The position numbers and the translations under genes are program-made. This document shows, piece by piece, positions 1-6,478 of a stretch of DNA of 10,949 bases. The DNA lies in contig JAEZEQ010000043.1 of the NCBI GenBank assembly GCA_023432985.1, forward strand, positions 1 through 10,949, read 5' to 3'. A model generated the notes under the pieces. That model had not been told where the DNA came from and ran no database searches. It worked only from the letters and a program-made list of their open reading frames with translations. This DNA comes from Bacteroidota bacterium. GTDB lineage: Bacteria; Bacteroidota; Bacteroidia; CAIKAF01. The first letter of the stretch is position 1, and every line of letters starts with the position of its first letter.

Positions 1-728
1 TGTATAAAGGATAAACTGAATAAAAAGCCGATACAACAAGCCAAAAAGCCGGCCAACATAAATACGATCGAAACAATCAGTATACCCAATACCAACCATA
101 CTTTTTTGGAAACTATAGAGAAACTAATACGTAAGCTTTCGATAAAACTCGCATCTCCAAAACACATTAAGGGTAATGCAAAAAAGAAAAATATGCTCAC
201 CAAAAAGGAGATAACTCCGCCTAAAATATTGAATGAAGAATGAACATATAGGGCCAAAACAGAAAATAATGCCGATATCAATGCAGTTAGTAAAACAAAA
301 GCAATAATTTTTCCCAAATAAGGCATGCGGAAATAATAAAAAGCATCATTTATTTTTATTTCCTGACCTTTCCAATAATTATATGCCATACGCATAATTC
401 CCACATTAATGGGTGCAAATAGCAAATTCGCTCCTATGCCAATCAACGCCGACTTTAAGGTGAAGTCCGCACTTCCTTGTAATCCTTCGAAAAAAGCCGG
501 ATTGCTTTGCGCCACGCTTATCATTTCCTCGAATGTCATCCCATACAAAAAGGGCAAATAAACAGCCAGTAAGGGCAAAAATATAAAGGCCACCAACAAG
601 AAAACAAGAGCCGCTTTAAGGGTTATTTTCTTCCAGGATTGCCATGCAAAATCGAGCACTTGCTCAAACTCTATATGTATTTTTTCTCGTTTTAATCTCT
701 CTAAGTTTTGTTGTAATTGTGCATTCAT
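1..728 (-). CDS. Multi-pass integral membrane protein, C-terminus beyond window
   Basis: The reading frame is open from an ATG at 728-726 to the left edge, giving 242 residues without a stop, so the gene is partial. The first ~35 residues are charged and probably amphipathic (MNAQLQQNLERLKREK). They are followed by about five hydrophobic segments, near residues 37-62, 91-113, 139-163, 168-191 and 209-240. The last visible part (FIESLRISFSIVSKKVW, then a hydrophobic stretch with ACCIGF) resembles the repeated half-domain of DUF975-like bacterial membrane proteins: an amphipathic 'A/SLxxSxxLvkKxxW' helix leading into a membrane segment. That resemblance is from memory and is not a firm family call. 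Related Bacteroidota proteins are often given unreliable enzymatic names; no catalytic motif is visible here. It lies 22 bases downstream of the SPOR-protein gene on the same strand, so the two are probably co-transcribed from the promoter at 1191-1221. Function unknown. Confidence 0.85.
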   Translation of the reverse strand, partial: MNAQLQQNLERLKREKIHIEFEQVLDFAWQSWKKITLKAALVFLLVAFIFLPLLAVYLPFLYGMTFEEMISVAQSNPAFFEGLQGSADFTLKSALIGIGANLLFAPINVGIMRMAYNYWKGQEIKINDAFYYFRMPYLGKIIAFVLLTALISALFSVLALYVHSSFNILGGVISFLVSIFFFFALPLMCFGDASFIESLRISFSIVSKKVWLVLGILIVSIVFMLAGFLACCIGFLFSLSFI

Positions 729-750
729 AGTCTTAGGTTTTTAGGTTTAT

Positions 751-1182
751 TTATTTTTTATCGATTAGATTAATATCGTCTTCTACAACATAGGAATTAG
801 GAAAATCGGGTTGAACATTTTTCCAGAATAGTGCCGCTTCGAATTTGGTACTGAAGTCGCCCACACGTACCTTGAAATTTGGCGGATCCCACAATAGATA
901 CACTTTGGGGTTATTGTTGTATTTCTTTGTATAGGCATTTTTAACGGCTTGGGCCCGATCTTGACTGCCCTGACCACTCTCGGCTACCAATTGCACCCGA
1001 AAGCCTCTAACTTTCGTATCTCCACTCTGAAAACCAAGACTGAATTGATCGGCCGATTCTAAGTCGCGCATTTCGTTCCGACCTAATCCACTTCGTTCAT
1101 ACTTATTATCCGTTTGTGCCTGCAAAGCCATACTCAAAACGAATAGGCTACTTAAGGCTAAAATAAATCGCATTTTTCTCAT
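751..1182 (-). CDS. Secreted SPOR-domain protein
   Basis: The predicted protein has 143 residues. It begins with a signal peptide (MRKMRFILALSSLFVLSMALQAQ, cleavage probably just after residue 23) and a short polar linker. A SPOR domain fills residues ~58-138: it opens with GFRVQLVAESG, has a central helix (RAQAVKNAYTKKY), and has the second typical strand FKVRVGDF, followed by a helix and a final strand. SPOR domains bind peptidoglycan, usually denuded glycan strands at division sites, so a periplasmic, cell-wall-associated role is likely. A single SPOR domain with almost nothing else is common in Bacteroidota. Two Met codons compete as start, at 1182 and 1173; the second gives a more usual short n-region, and the -7 promoter element lies 8 and 17 bases upstream of them respectively. 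The gene is probably the first of an operon with the membrane protein that follows. Confidence 0.9.
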   Translation of the reverse strand: MRKMRFILALSSLFVLSMALQAQTDNKYERSGLGRNEMRDLESADQFSLGFQSGDTKVRGFRVQLVAESGQGSQDRAQAVKNAYTKKYNNNPKVYLLWDPPNFKVRVGDFSTKFEAALFWKNVQPDFPNSYVVEDDINLIDKK

Positions 1183-1190
1183 TTTCTTTA

Positions 1191-1221
1191 CAAATATAAT
1201 GGGCTTTTTAAGTCTATCAAA
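1191..1221 (-). promoter_or_regulatory. Bacteroidota-type promoter for the SPOR gene
   Basis: Read on the minus strand, TTTG (1221-1218) is followed after 19 bases by TATATTTG (1198-1191). This matches the primary sigma factor consensus of Bacteroidota, TTTG / TAnnTTTG with a spacer of about 20. The -7 element ends 8 bases before the first possible ATG (1182) and 17 bases before the second (1173), so the mRNA leader must be very short. There is no room for a Shine-Dalgarno sequence upstream of the first ATG. Confidence 0.7.
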
Positions 1222-1308
1222 AAAAAATAGCTACGGGCTCGACTACAGGCTCAGGCCAAGAAATAACATAACGGCATTTCAGAGAAATCGTTATCCCGAT
1301 TTCAATTA

Positions 1309-1340
1309 TTTGTGAAAATCTTATAAAAAATGTAGGTTTG
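1309..1340 (+). promoter_or_regulatory. Bacteroidota-type promoter for the glycosyltransferase operon
   Basis: TTTG (1309-1312), a 20-base spacer and TAGGTTTG (1333-1340) match the Bacteroidota promoter consensus at every defined position. The -7 element ends 17 bases before the GTG start at 1358, so the expected leader is about 10-12 nt with no obvious Shine-Dalgarno sequence. It faces away from the SPOR-gene promoter, with about 87 bases between the two -33 elements. Confidence 0.75.
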
Positions 1341-1357
1341 CACAAACTATCAGGCGC

Positions 1358-2101
1358 GTGCACGAAGGAATTGTAATTATACCCACCTACAACGAAAAAG
1401 AGAATATCGAAAAGATGGTTCGCAAGGTTATGTCGCTTCCCGAACCATTCGACTTATTGATTGTAGACGACGGTTCGCCCGATGGAACGGGAGAAATCGT
1501 AAAAAAACTCATGCCCGAATTTCCCGATCGCTTGCATCTTTTAGAAAGAAAAGGGAAAGGCGGATTGGGCACGGCTTATATAGCCGGATTCCGACATGTC
1601 TTAGCCCGGGATTATGAATATATTTTCGAAATGGATTGCGACTTTTCGCATAATCCGGACGATTTGATAAAACTCTATCATGCTTGCAAATCCGATGGTG
1701 CCGACCTGGCCATAGGCTCCCGTTATGTCACCGGCGTGAATGTGGTGAACTGGCCCATAGGACGGGTTCTGCTCTCTTATTATGCATCGGTATATGTACG
1801 CTTTATAACCCGTATGCCCGTTAGAGATGCAACGGCCGGATTCAAATGCTATACCCGAAAGGTCCTCGAAACAATCAATCTCGACAAAATCAAATTTAAA
1901 GGCTATGCCTTCCAAATAGAAATGAAATTCTCGGCATTTACACTCGGATTCAAATTAAAAGAAGTACCCATTATTTTCACCGAAAGACAAGAAGGCACTT
2001 CTAAAATGAGCGGAAGTATTGTCAGAGAAGCCGCTTTGGGCGTAATCGACATGAAATTCAGAGCCCTCTTCGGAAAAATCAAACCCATTTTAAAAGACTG
2101 A
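1358..2101 (+). CDS. Polyprenol-phosphate mannosyltransferase-like GT2 enzyme
   Basis: This 247-residue protein has the length and motifs of the single-domain DPM1-like family of GT2. These enzymes transfer mannose (or another hexose) from a nucleotide sugar to polyprenyl phosphate at the inner face of the cytoplasmic membrane, supplying lipid-linked sugar for glycosylation. Visible motifs are the N-terminal nucleotide-sugar fold VIIPTYNEKENI (residues 6-17), VDDGSPDGTG (36-45), the conserved KGGLGTAYIAGF (67-78) and the metal-binding DxD in EMDCDFSHNP (91-100), where the family more often has DAD. Further on are GSRY and the acceptor-side DATAGFKCY. There are no C-terminal transmembrane helices, so the enzyme is probably membrane-associated only peripherally. 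The start is GTG; the codons just upstream in frame offer no other initiator and the frame begins naturally with MHEGIVIIPTYNE. The exact sugar cannot be told from sequence. Confidence 0.92.
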   Translation: MHEGIVIIPTYNEKENIEKMVRKVMSLPEPFDLLIVDDGSPDGTGEIVKKLMPEFPDRLHLLERKGKGGLGTAYIAGFRHVLARDYEYIFEMDCDFSHNPDDLIKLYHACKSDGADLAIGSRYVTGVNVVNWPIGRVLLSYYASVYVRFITRMPVRDATAGFKCYTRKVLETINLDKIKFKGYAFQIEMKFSAFTLGFKLKEVPIIFTERQEGTSKMSGSIVREAALGVIDMKFRALFGKIKPILKD

Positions 2102-2181
2102 ATAAAGCATTATTCTAATTTTTTATATAATTTGTTGACGATTAATTTAACCAAGCTGCCAAGCATACAAATGCAGAAGAA

Positions 2182-2928
2182 ATGATAAAAGGATTAATTG
2201 AAGGGTTTGGATCTTATGCGCTGGTCATTACCAGAAGTTTCAAAAAACCGGATAATTTCAGATATTTTCGCAAACTTATCGTGGAAGAAATTCAGGTTAT
2301 TGGAATCAATTCCCTACCGCTGATTTCTATTGTTTCTGTTTTTATGGGTGCCGTTATTTCGCTTCAGTTTTCTAATAATACCGATACGCCCCTTATCCCC
2401 GATTATACGGTGGGATTCGCCTCCCGACAGTCTATTATTTACGAATTTTCTACCACCATTATTGCCCTAATCCTCTGCGGAAAAGTGGGATCAAATATCG
2501 CATCACAAGTGGGATCTATGCGTATATCCGAACAAGTAGATGCACTCGAGGTAATGGGAATTAACTCTGCCAGTTTTCTCATTTTACCCAAAATTCTGGG
2601 CTTTGTTTTTATTATGCCTTTTATGGTTCTTATCAGCATGTGCCTCTCTATTTCAGGTGCCTATTTCGCTGTTGTTCCCAATGGGATGATTTCTCATGAA
2701 GATTTTATTTTCGGATTACAACTCGATTTCGACCCCTATGACCTAACTTATGCGCTTACTAAAACCGTTGTTTTTGCATTTCTCATCAGCTCTATCTCTG
2801 CATTCCAGGGCTATGCCACCAGCGGAGGCTCGAACGAAGTTGGAAGACGAAGTACGAATGCCGTGGTTTATAGCATTTTTGCCGTATTGTTGTCGAACCT
2901 CATTATAACCAGCCTCATGTTATTATGA
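2182..2928 (+). CDS. mlaE: MlaE-family lipid ABC transporter permease
   Basis: The 248-residue inner-membrane protein matches the MlaE permease family in length and signature. An N-terminal amphipathic segment (residues ~1-40) is followed by hydrophobic spans near 42-63, 85-100, 130-165, 193-210 and 228-247. The hallmark loop runs from GKVGSNIASQVGSMRISEQVDALEVMG (residues 100-126), the same layout as in proteobacterial MlaE and plant TGD1. A second conserved stretch is GYATSGGSNEVGRRSTNAVV (about 210-229). In the Mla/TGD/Mce systems this subunit dimerises in the inner membrane and moves phospholipids between it and the outer membrane, driven by the MlaF ATPase. The stop codon overlaps the start of that ATPase gene by 4 bases (ATGA), indicating translational coupling. 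No good promoter is visible in the 80-base gap upstream, so it may be read through from the glycosyltransferase gene. The direction of lipid transport is not shown by sequence. Confidence 0.93.
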   Translation: MIKGLIEGFGSYALVITRSFKKPDNFRYFRKLIVEEIQVIGINSLPLISIVSVFMGAVISLQFSNNTDTPLIPDYTVGFASRQSIIYEFSTTIIALILCGKVGSNIASQVGSMRISEQVDALEVMGINSASFLILPKILGFVFIMPFMVLISMCLSISGAYFAVVPNGMISHEDFIFGLQLDFDPYDLTYALTKTVVFAFLISSISAFQGYATSGGSNEVGRRSTNAVVYSIFAVLLSNLIITSLMLL

Positions 2929-3680
2929 TTGAAGTAAAGAATATTATAAAAGGATTCGACGGAAGACCCGTACTTAAGGATATTTCTTGCAACTTCGAAC
3001 CCGGAGTGGTAAACCTGGTCATTGGCCGAAGCGGTTCGGGTAAAACCGTTTTTCTCAAATGTCTGATCGGACTTATGGAACCGGATTCCGGAGAAGTTAT
3101 TTACGACGGAAGATCTTTTACCAAAGGCGATGAAAAAATACGCATGAGCATACGACGCGATATGGGCAAGGTATTTCAAATGGGCGCCTTGTTCGACAGT
3201 ATGACCGTGGCCGAAAATGTGGCATTCCCCCTCGAAATGTTTTCCGATTTATCTGCCGCCGAAAAGAAAGATCGTGTGCATTTTTGCCTCGAAAAAGTAA
3301 ACCTCGAACATGCCCTCTCCCTATTCCCTTCCGAAATATCGGGTGGTATGAAAAAAAGAACCGCCATTGCGCGGGCCATAGCCCTAAACCCTAAATACCT
3401 CTTTTGCGATGAACCCAATTCGGGACTCGATCCCGAAACAGCTATAGTAATCGACCGATTATTGTACGAACTCACGCATGAATTTAATATGACTACGGTT
3501 ATCGTTTCGCATGATATGAACTCTGTGGTCGAAATCGGCGAAAATGTGATTTATCTGCATCACGGCGAAAATGTTTGGCAAGGAGCAGGTAAAGATATTT
3601 TCAAAAGCGACAATGCCTATTTGAAAGATTTTGTACTGGCTTCAGAACTCATGAAAAAATTAGCCAAAATTCACGGCTAA
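2925..3680 (+). CDS. mlaF: MlaF-family lipid ABC transporter ATP-binding protein
   Basis: This is a complete 251-residue ABC ATPase. Walker A is GRSGSGKT (residues 34-41), the Q-loop glutamine is Q85 in VFQMGALFDSMTV, the signature is ISGGMKKR (138-145), Walker B ends in LFCDEP (D162, E163) and the switch histidine is H196 in IVSHDM. The SGGMKKR signature and the MGALFDSMTVAENVAFPL stretch are typical of the MlaF/TtgA/Mkl branch rather than of general importers. It forms the cytoplasmic motor for the MlaE-type permease whose gene overlaps it. No mlaD-like (MCE-domain) gene follows within this window; the next gene downstream encodes an unrelated DUF1684 protein. Confidence 0.94.
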   Translation: MIEVKNIIKGFDGRPVLKDISCNFEPGVVNLVIGRSGSGKTVFLKCLIGLMEPDSGEVIYDGRSFTKGDEKIRMSIRRDMGKVFQMGALFDSMTVAENVAFPLEMFSDLSAAEKKDRVHFCLEKVNLEHALSLFPSEISGGMKKRTAIARAIALNPKYLFCDEPNSGLDPETAIVIDRLLYELTHEFNMTTVIVSHDMNSVVEIGENVIYLHHGENVWQGAGKDIFKSDNAYLKDFVLASELMKKLAKIHG

Positions 3681-3729
3681 GCCATAGGCTACTCCTTCTC
3701 TTTTTTTATTTTTAATCCCAAAAACTACT

Positions 3730-4323
3730 ATGTGTATGAGTCGGATTATGCTCTTTTTTATTTTCATTTTATTTGCTTCTCATCTGAATGGACAAGAGTC
3801 GGCATACCACGATTCGCTGCGCATATATCAACAAAAAGAAAGAAAATTTTACCTGTCGAAATTATCTCCTTTTAATAAAGCTGAAAAAAAACTTTTCCGA
3901 AAATCGAGTTATTACCCCATAGATACAAACTACTGTATTTGGGCCGATTTCAGCATTATCCCCAATCCCGACAGCATCATTTTCCCAACCAGCAGTCAGC
4001 GCATGGTTACTTATCTCAAATATGCCCAAATCCGATTTCGTCTGCAAAATCAATGGCATGTTTTATTTGTCTATAAAAGCCCAAACGCACAAGACGAGGA
4101 TGCACTTTTTCTACCCTTTCAAGATGCGGGAAATGGGAAAAATACTTATGGCGGAGGACGCTATCTGGATCTGAATATGCCTGCCGATAATTCCAAAATC
4201 AGGGTCGATTTCAACAGAGCCTATCATCCATACTGCGCATACAGCAACCGTTTCAGCTGCCCCATCGTGCCGGTGGAAAACAAATTACCGGTCGAAATCC
4301 GTGCCGGCGCCAAATTAAAATAA
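3730..4323 (+). CDS. Secreted DUF1684 family protein
   Basis: The predicted protein has 197 residues and begins with a signal peptide (to about QE at residues 22-23). It carries the DUF1684 pattern. The N-terminal part, with YHDSLRIYQQKERKFYL and SPFNKAEKK, is the usual 'R..KD..F' helix region; a beta-rich centre includes the GGGRYLDLN motif. The strongly conserved end (residues 159-197) contains DFNRAYHPYCAYSNRFSCPIVP and ENKLPVEIRAGAK. The two Cys in that block (HPYC and FSCP) are a usual feature. The biochemical role of DUF1684 is not established to my knowledge. The signal peptide predicts the periplasm or cell surface, and no lipobox Cys follows it. The ATG at 3736 is an alternative start, giving a slightly better signal-peptide n-region. 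The gene lies 49 bases after mlaF on the same strand and may be co-transcribed. Confidence 0.88.
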   Translation: MCMSRIMLFFIFILFASHLNGQESAYHDSLRIYQQKERKFYLSKLSPFNKAEKKLFRKSSYYPIDTNYCIWADFSIIPNPDSIIFPTSSQRMVTYLKYAQIRFRLQNQWHVLFVYKSPNAQDEDALFLPFQDAGNGKNTYGGGRYLDLNMPADNSKIRVDFNRAYHPYCAYSNRFSCPIVPVENKLPVEIRAGAKLK

Positions 4324-4326
4324 GAA

Positions 4327-5271
4327 TTAATCCGCTTTCACAAAACGGCCAAAGCGTATGCTTCCGTCCTCTGTTTCTGCCTTAATCAGATAAGTACCCG
4401 CTTTCAAAAAGGAAATGGAAACGCGATTTACTTGCTTTTGTGTGGATAATATTTTGCCGTTCATATCCATAATTTCTATAGAAAGGAGCGGACTCTTACT
4501 TTGAACGGAAATTTCGTGTGTAGCCGGATTGGGATACAATTGTATAGCCACATCACCGCTGTTTTCCAAAGAGGCATTTTCTATATCGAATATGGGAAAA
4601 ATCGCCAAATCTATATCCAAGCCCCAGGCATTTTCTATAGTATTCCATTTGTCTAACCACAATTCCCAGCTCATATCTTTGGCTTGGGTTTCGCCGTTCG
4701 AACTGCTGTATAAAGCAATACTATCCGAAGGATGCATCAAGCCCATATCAAAACCAAGATAAAAGGAAGAGGCAATCAATTCGGGATTGGGGAAATTCCA
4801 CACCAACATAGCATTGCTTAATTGCGTATCAACGGGAACATTATTTAATAAAATTGTATCGGAAATCACTAGTGTTCCGGGTACAAATACATAGGAACCG
4901 GCCACTAGTTGTACCGAGTCGCGACGATAATATTTCAAAACAATCGAAGAAGTATCTCCGCCCGTAGTTTTCACCTTTTTTCCGAACCAAAATATGGCAC
5001 CGGTCAGATACGAGGAAGCCCCCGGCGTAAATTGCTGCGCTTTGGCTTTATCTCCGTATCCGTTACTGCCCGTAACATATCCGCCTGTATCGTCGGGTAC
5101 ACTGTAGATAACCGGATTGTAATTTTCGAAGCCATTGTATACAGTGTCGTATAATGCTTTTTGTATGGGACCGATCGGATTTCCGCTAATATGCACGGAA
5201 CCCGGATTTTTCTGTGCGTTGATCTGAAGCAAACACAGGCTTACGAAAATACTGGAGAAAAAATATTTCAT
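4327..5271 (-). CDS. T9SS type A sorting-domain secreted protein (second of pair)
   Basis: The 314-residue protein has a signal peptide (MKYFFSSIFVSLCLLQINAQ, residues 1-20), a predicted beta-rich passenger region (about 21-236) and a type A C-terminal sorting domain (about 237-314). The sorting domain shows the canonical order: QLYPNPATHEISV, then IEIMDMNGKIL, then FLKAGTYLIKAET, ending in RFGRFVKAD. Such domains direct proteins across the outer membrane through the type IX secretion system, where they are removed or linked to the surface. I do not recognise the passenger: it is rich in Ser, Thr, Gly, Asp and aromatic residues, and no enzyme motif is visible. Its ATG directly follows the TAA of the upstream T9SS gene (TAAATG), so the two are almost certainly one transcript. 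It converges on the DUF1684 gene with only 3 bases between the stop codons. Confidence 0.9.
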   Translation of the reverse strand: MKYFFSSIFVSLCLLQINAQKNPGSVHISGNPIGPIQKALYDTVYNGFENYNPVIYSVPDDTGGYVTGSNGYGDKAKAQQFTPGASSYLTGAIFWFGKKVKTTGGDTSSIVLKYYRRDSVQLVAGSYVFVPGTLVISDTILLNNVPVDTQLSNAMLVWNFPNPELIASSFYLGFDMGLMHPSDSIALYSSSNGETQAKDMSWELWLDKWNTIENAWGLDIDLAIFPIFDIENASLENSGDVAIQLYPNPATHEISVQSKSPLLSIEIMDMNGKILSTQKQVNRVSISFLKAGTYLIKAETEDGSIRFGRFVKAD

Positions 5272-6339
5272 TTAAAATTTACTGATTTTAATTAGGTCAA
5301 AAGTATGAAGGTTTTTCACTTTAAGAAAATAAATCCCAACCGGAACTTGATGCATATCTACATATAAGCCCTTACCAGCCGATTGCAGACGTCCCGTAGC
5401 GTCGTATAATTCCCATTTTTCAACCGGAAAAGCAGCTTGTATAAATCCGCCTTCCCGAACCGGATTCGGGTAAAACAACAGAGATTTGGCATCCTCAAAT
5501 ATGGGCTGATCGAGCGTACCAACGCTGACATAGAGAGATGCGCTCCAATTTTGAATGGGACTAAATCCGTCTGCCAGACTATCTTGTCCGGGCAAAGCAT
5601 CACATTCCTGAAAAATATCACCACCGGCTGAAGTTGGCAGCAATTCGTTATACATATTATAAAAGGCGTATGAATTGGGATAAAAAGGACTTTGTGCAAT
5701 CTTGTCATCGGTTCCGCATAAGCCCTGGGTCGGATATCCGGCGCCCAACAAAAGGGTATCGTTTACTGCCCCTACAAATCGTATGCGTATGGCAACCGGC
5801 ACACCACCCGTATACCATGTCCCCGGCCTGAGGCGCACCCTATAGGCCGTATCGAGAGTGTTGCCCGGAAATAAAGGACCGGTAAAAGAAAGCGTATCCC
5901 TGGAAAAAACCGAACTCGTAGGATGCCAGGAAGCGTCGGTATGTGCGAACTCGAGTATGATTTTATTTTCCGTTCCCGAGAGATTTTTATGGGCTGCCAA
6001 AAGGTCTATACTATCGAGCCTAACCCCATTGATATAAGAAATGGCATAAGCCTGATTCGAGCCAAAAATGGGAAAAGTATCGGGGCGAATTACCGCATAG
6101 GCAAATGCTCCCGAAGCCGTATCGTTCAATGGCCAAAATGCTCTTGTGTATTGTGCACTGCCCACCAGTTGTTCATTTTCCCGGTCTAAATCCACAACAA
6201 ACTCGTCAAATCCCGATTTGTTAAGCGTTTCAGTCTTCTCGTAAAATGGGAAAAATGCTGCAGGACGGGCGTTATACACCTGTGCAGGGAGATTAAACAC
6301 CCAGCTTAGTAAAACTATACAAATAAAGCTCTTGCGCAT
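5272..6339 (-). CDS. T9SS type A sorting-domain secreted protein (first of pair)
   Basis: The frame is open up to 6405, but I place the start at ATG 6339. That gives a clean signal peptide (MRKSFICIVLLSWVFNLPAQ), and a promoter -7 element (TACATTTG, 6355-6348) lies inside the longer version. From this start the product has 355 residues: signal peptide, a predicted beta-rich passenger (about 21-283) and a type A C-terminal sorting domain (about 284-355) with LLFYPNPVREGG, WELYDATGRL, VPVGIYFLKVKN and the basic end LIKISKF. The passenger repeatedly alternates short hydrophobic strands with Asp/Asn/Gly turns and contains single Cys residues in GLCGTDD and FQECDALPG. I recognise no catalytic domain. 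The product should leave the cell through type IX secretion. It is the promoter-proximal gene of a two-gene T9SS cargo operon. Confidence 0.88.
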   Translation of the reverse strand: MRKSFICIVLLSWVFNLPAQVYNARPAAFFPFYEKTETLNKSGFDEFVVDLDRENEQLVGSAQYTRAFWPLNDTASGAFAYAVIRPDTFPIFGSNQAYAISYINGVRLDSIDLLAAHKNLSGTENKIILEFAHTDASWHPTSSVFSRDTLSFTGPLFPGNTLDTAYRVRLRPGTWYTGGVPVAIRIRFVGAVNDTLLLGAGYPTQGLCGTDDKIAQSPFYPNSYAFYNMYNELLPTSAGGDIFQECDALPGQDSLADGFSPIQNWSASLYVSVGTLDQPIFEDAKSLLFYPNPVREGGFIQAAFPVEKWELYDATGRLQSAGKGLYVDMHQVPVGIYFLKVKNLHTFDLIKISKF

Positions 6340-6347
6340 GACGGGTA

Positions 6348-6355
6348 CAAATGTA
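6348..6355 (-). promoter_or_regulatory. Candidate -7 element for the T9SS cargo operon
   Basis: On the minus strand TACATTTG (6355-6348) fits TAnnTTTG exactly and ends 8 bases before the preferred ATG at 6339. The matching -33 TTTG is not present at spacers of 18-21 bases (the best site reads TGCC), so the promoter is either weak, activator-dependent or a chance match. Confidence 0.45.
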
Positions 6356-6420
6356 ACATAAATCTCCATTTGGGAGGCAGGCTGAAAAACGAGAAAAATC
6401 GGCATTTATTTTAGCCTGAA

Positions 6421-6456
6421 AAGAAAAAAGCTGTCCCTACTCTTAGAGACAGCTTT
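6421..6456 (-). terminator. Intrinsic terminator of gcvP
   Basis: A 9-bp perfect inverted repeat pairs AAAGCTGTC (6427-6435) with GACAGCTTT (6448-6456) around a 12-base loop. On the minus strand the stem is followed by a T-rich tract (TTTTTTCTT, 6429-6421). It lies 22 bases past the gcvP stop codon, in the right orientation for rho-independent termination of that gene. It also separates gcvP from the downstream T9SS operon. On the plus strand the stem is not followed by a T-run, so it is not an efficient two-way terminator. Confidence 0.85.
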
Positions 6457-6478
6457 AGAAAAAATATAATTCTGCTGA

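Noticed and set aside
2102..2181. Possible promoter for mlaE around TATAATTTG (2126-2134).
   Set aside because: The spacing inside the motif is off by one from TAnnTTTG, and no TTTG lies about 20 bases upstream; the gap is simply AT-rich.
3660..3690. Short inverted repeats around the mlaF stop codon (TTAGCC/GGCTAA, and AGCC-ATA-GGCT) with a T-rich stretch further on, as a possible terminator.
   Set aside because: Stems of 4-6 bp compete with each other, and the T-run starts 10-20 bases after the stem, too far for a convincing intrinsic terminator. Read-through into the DUF1684 gene is more likely.
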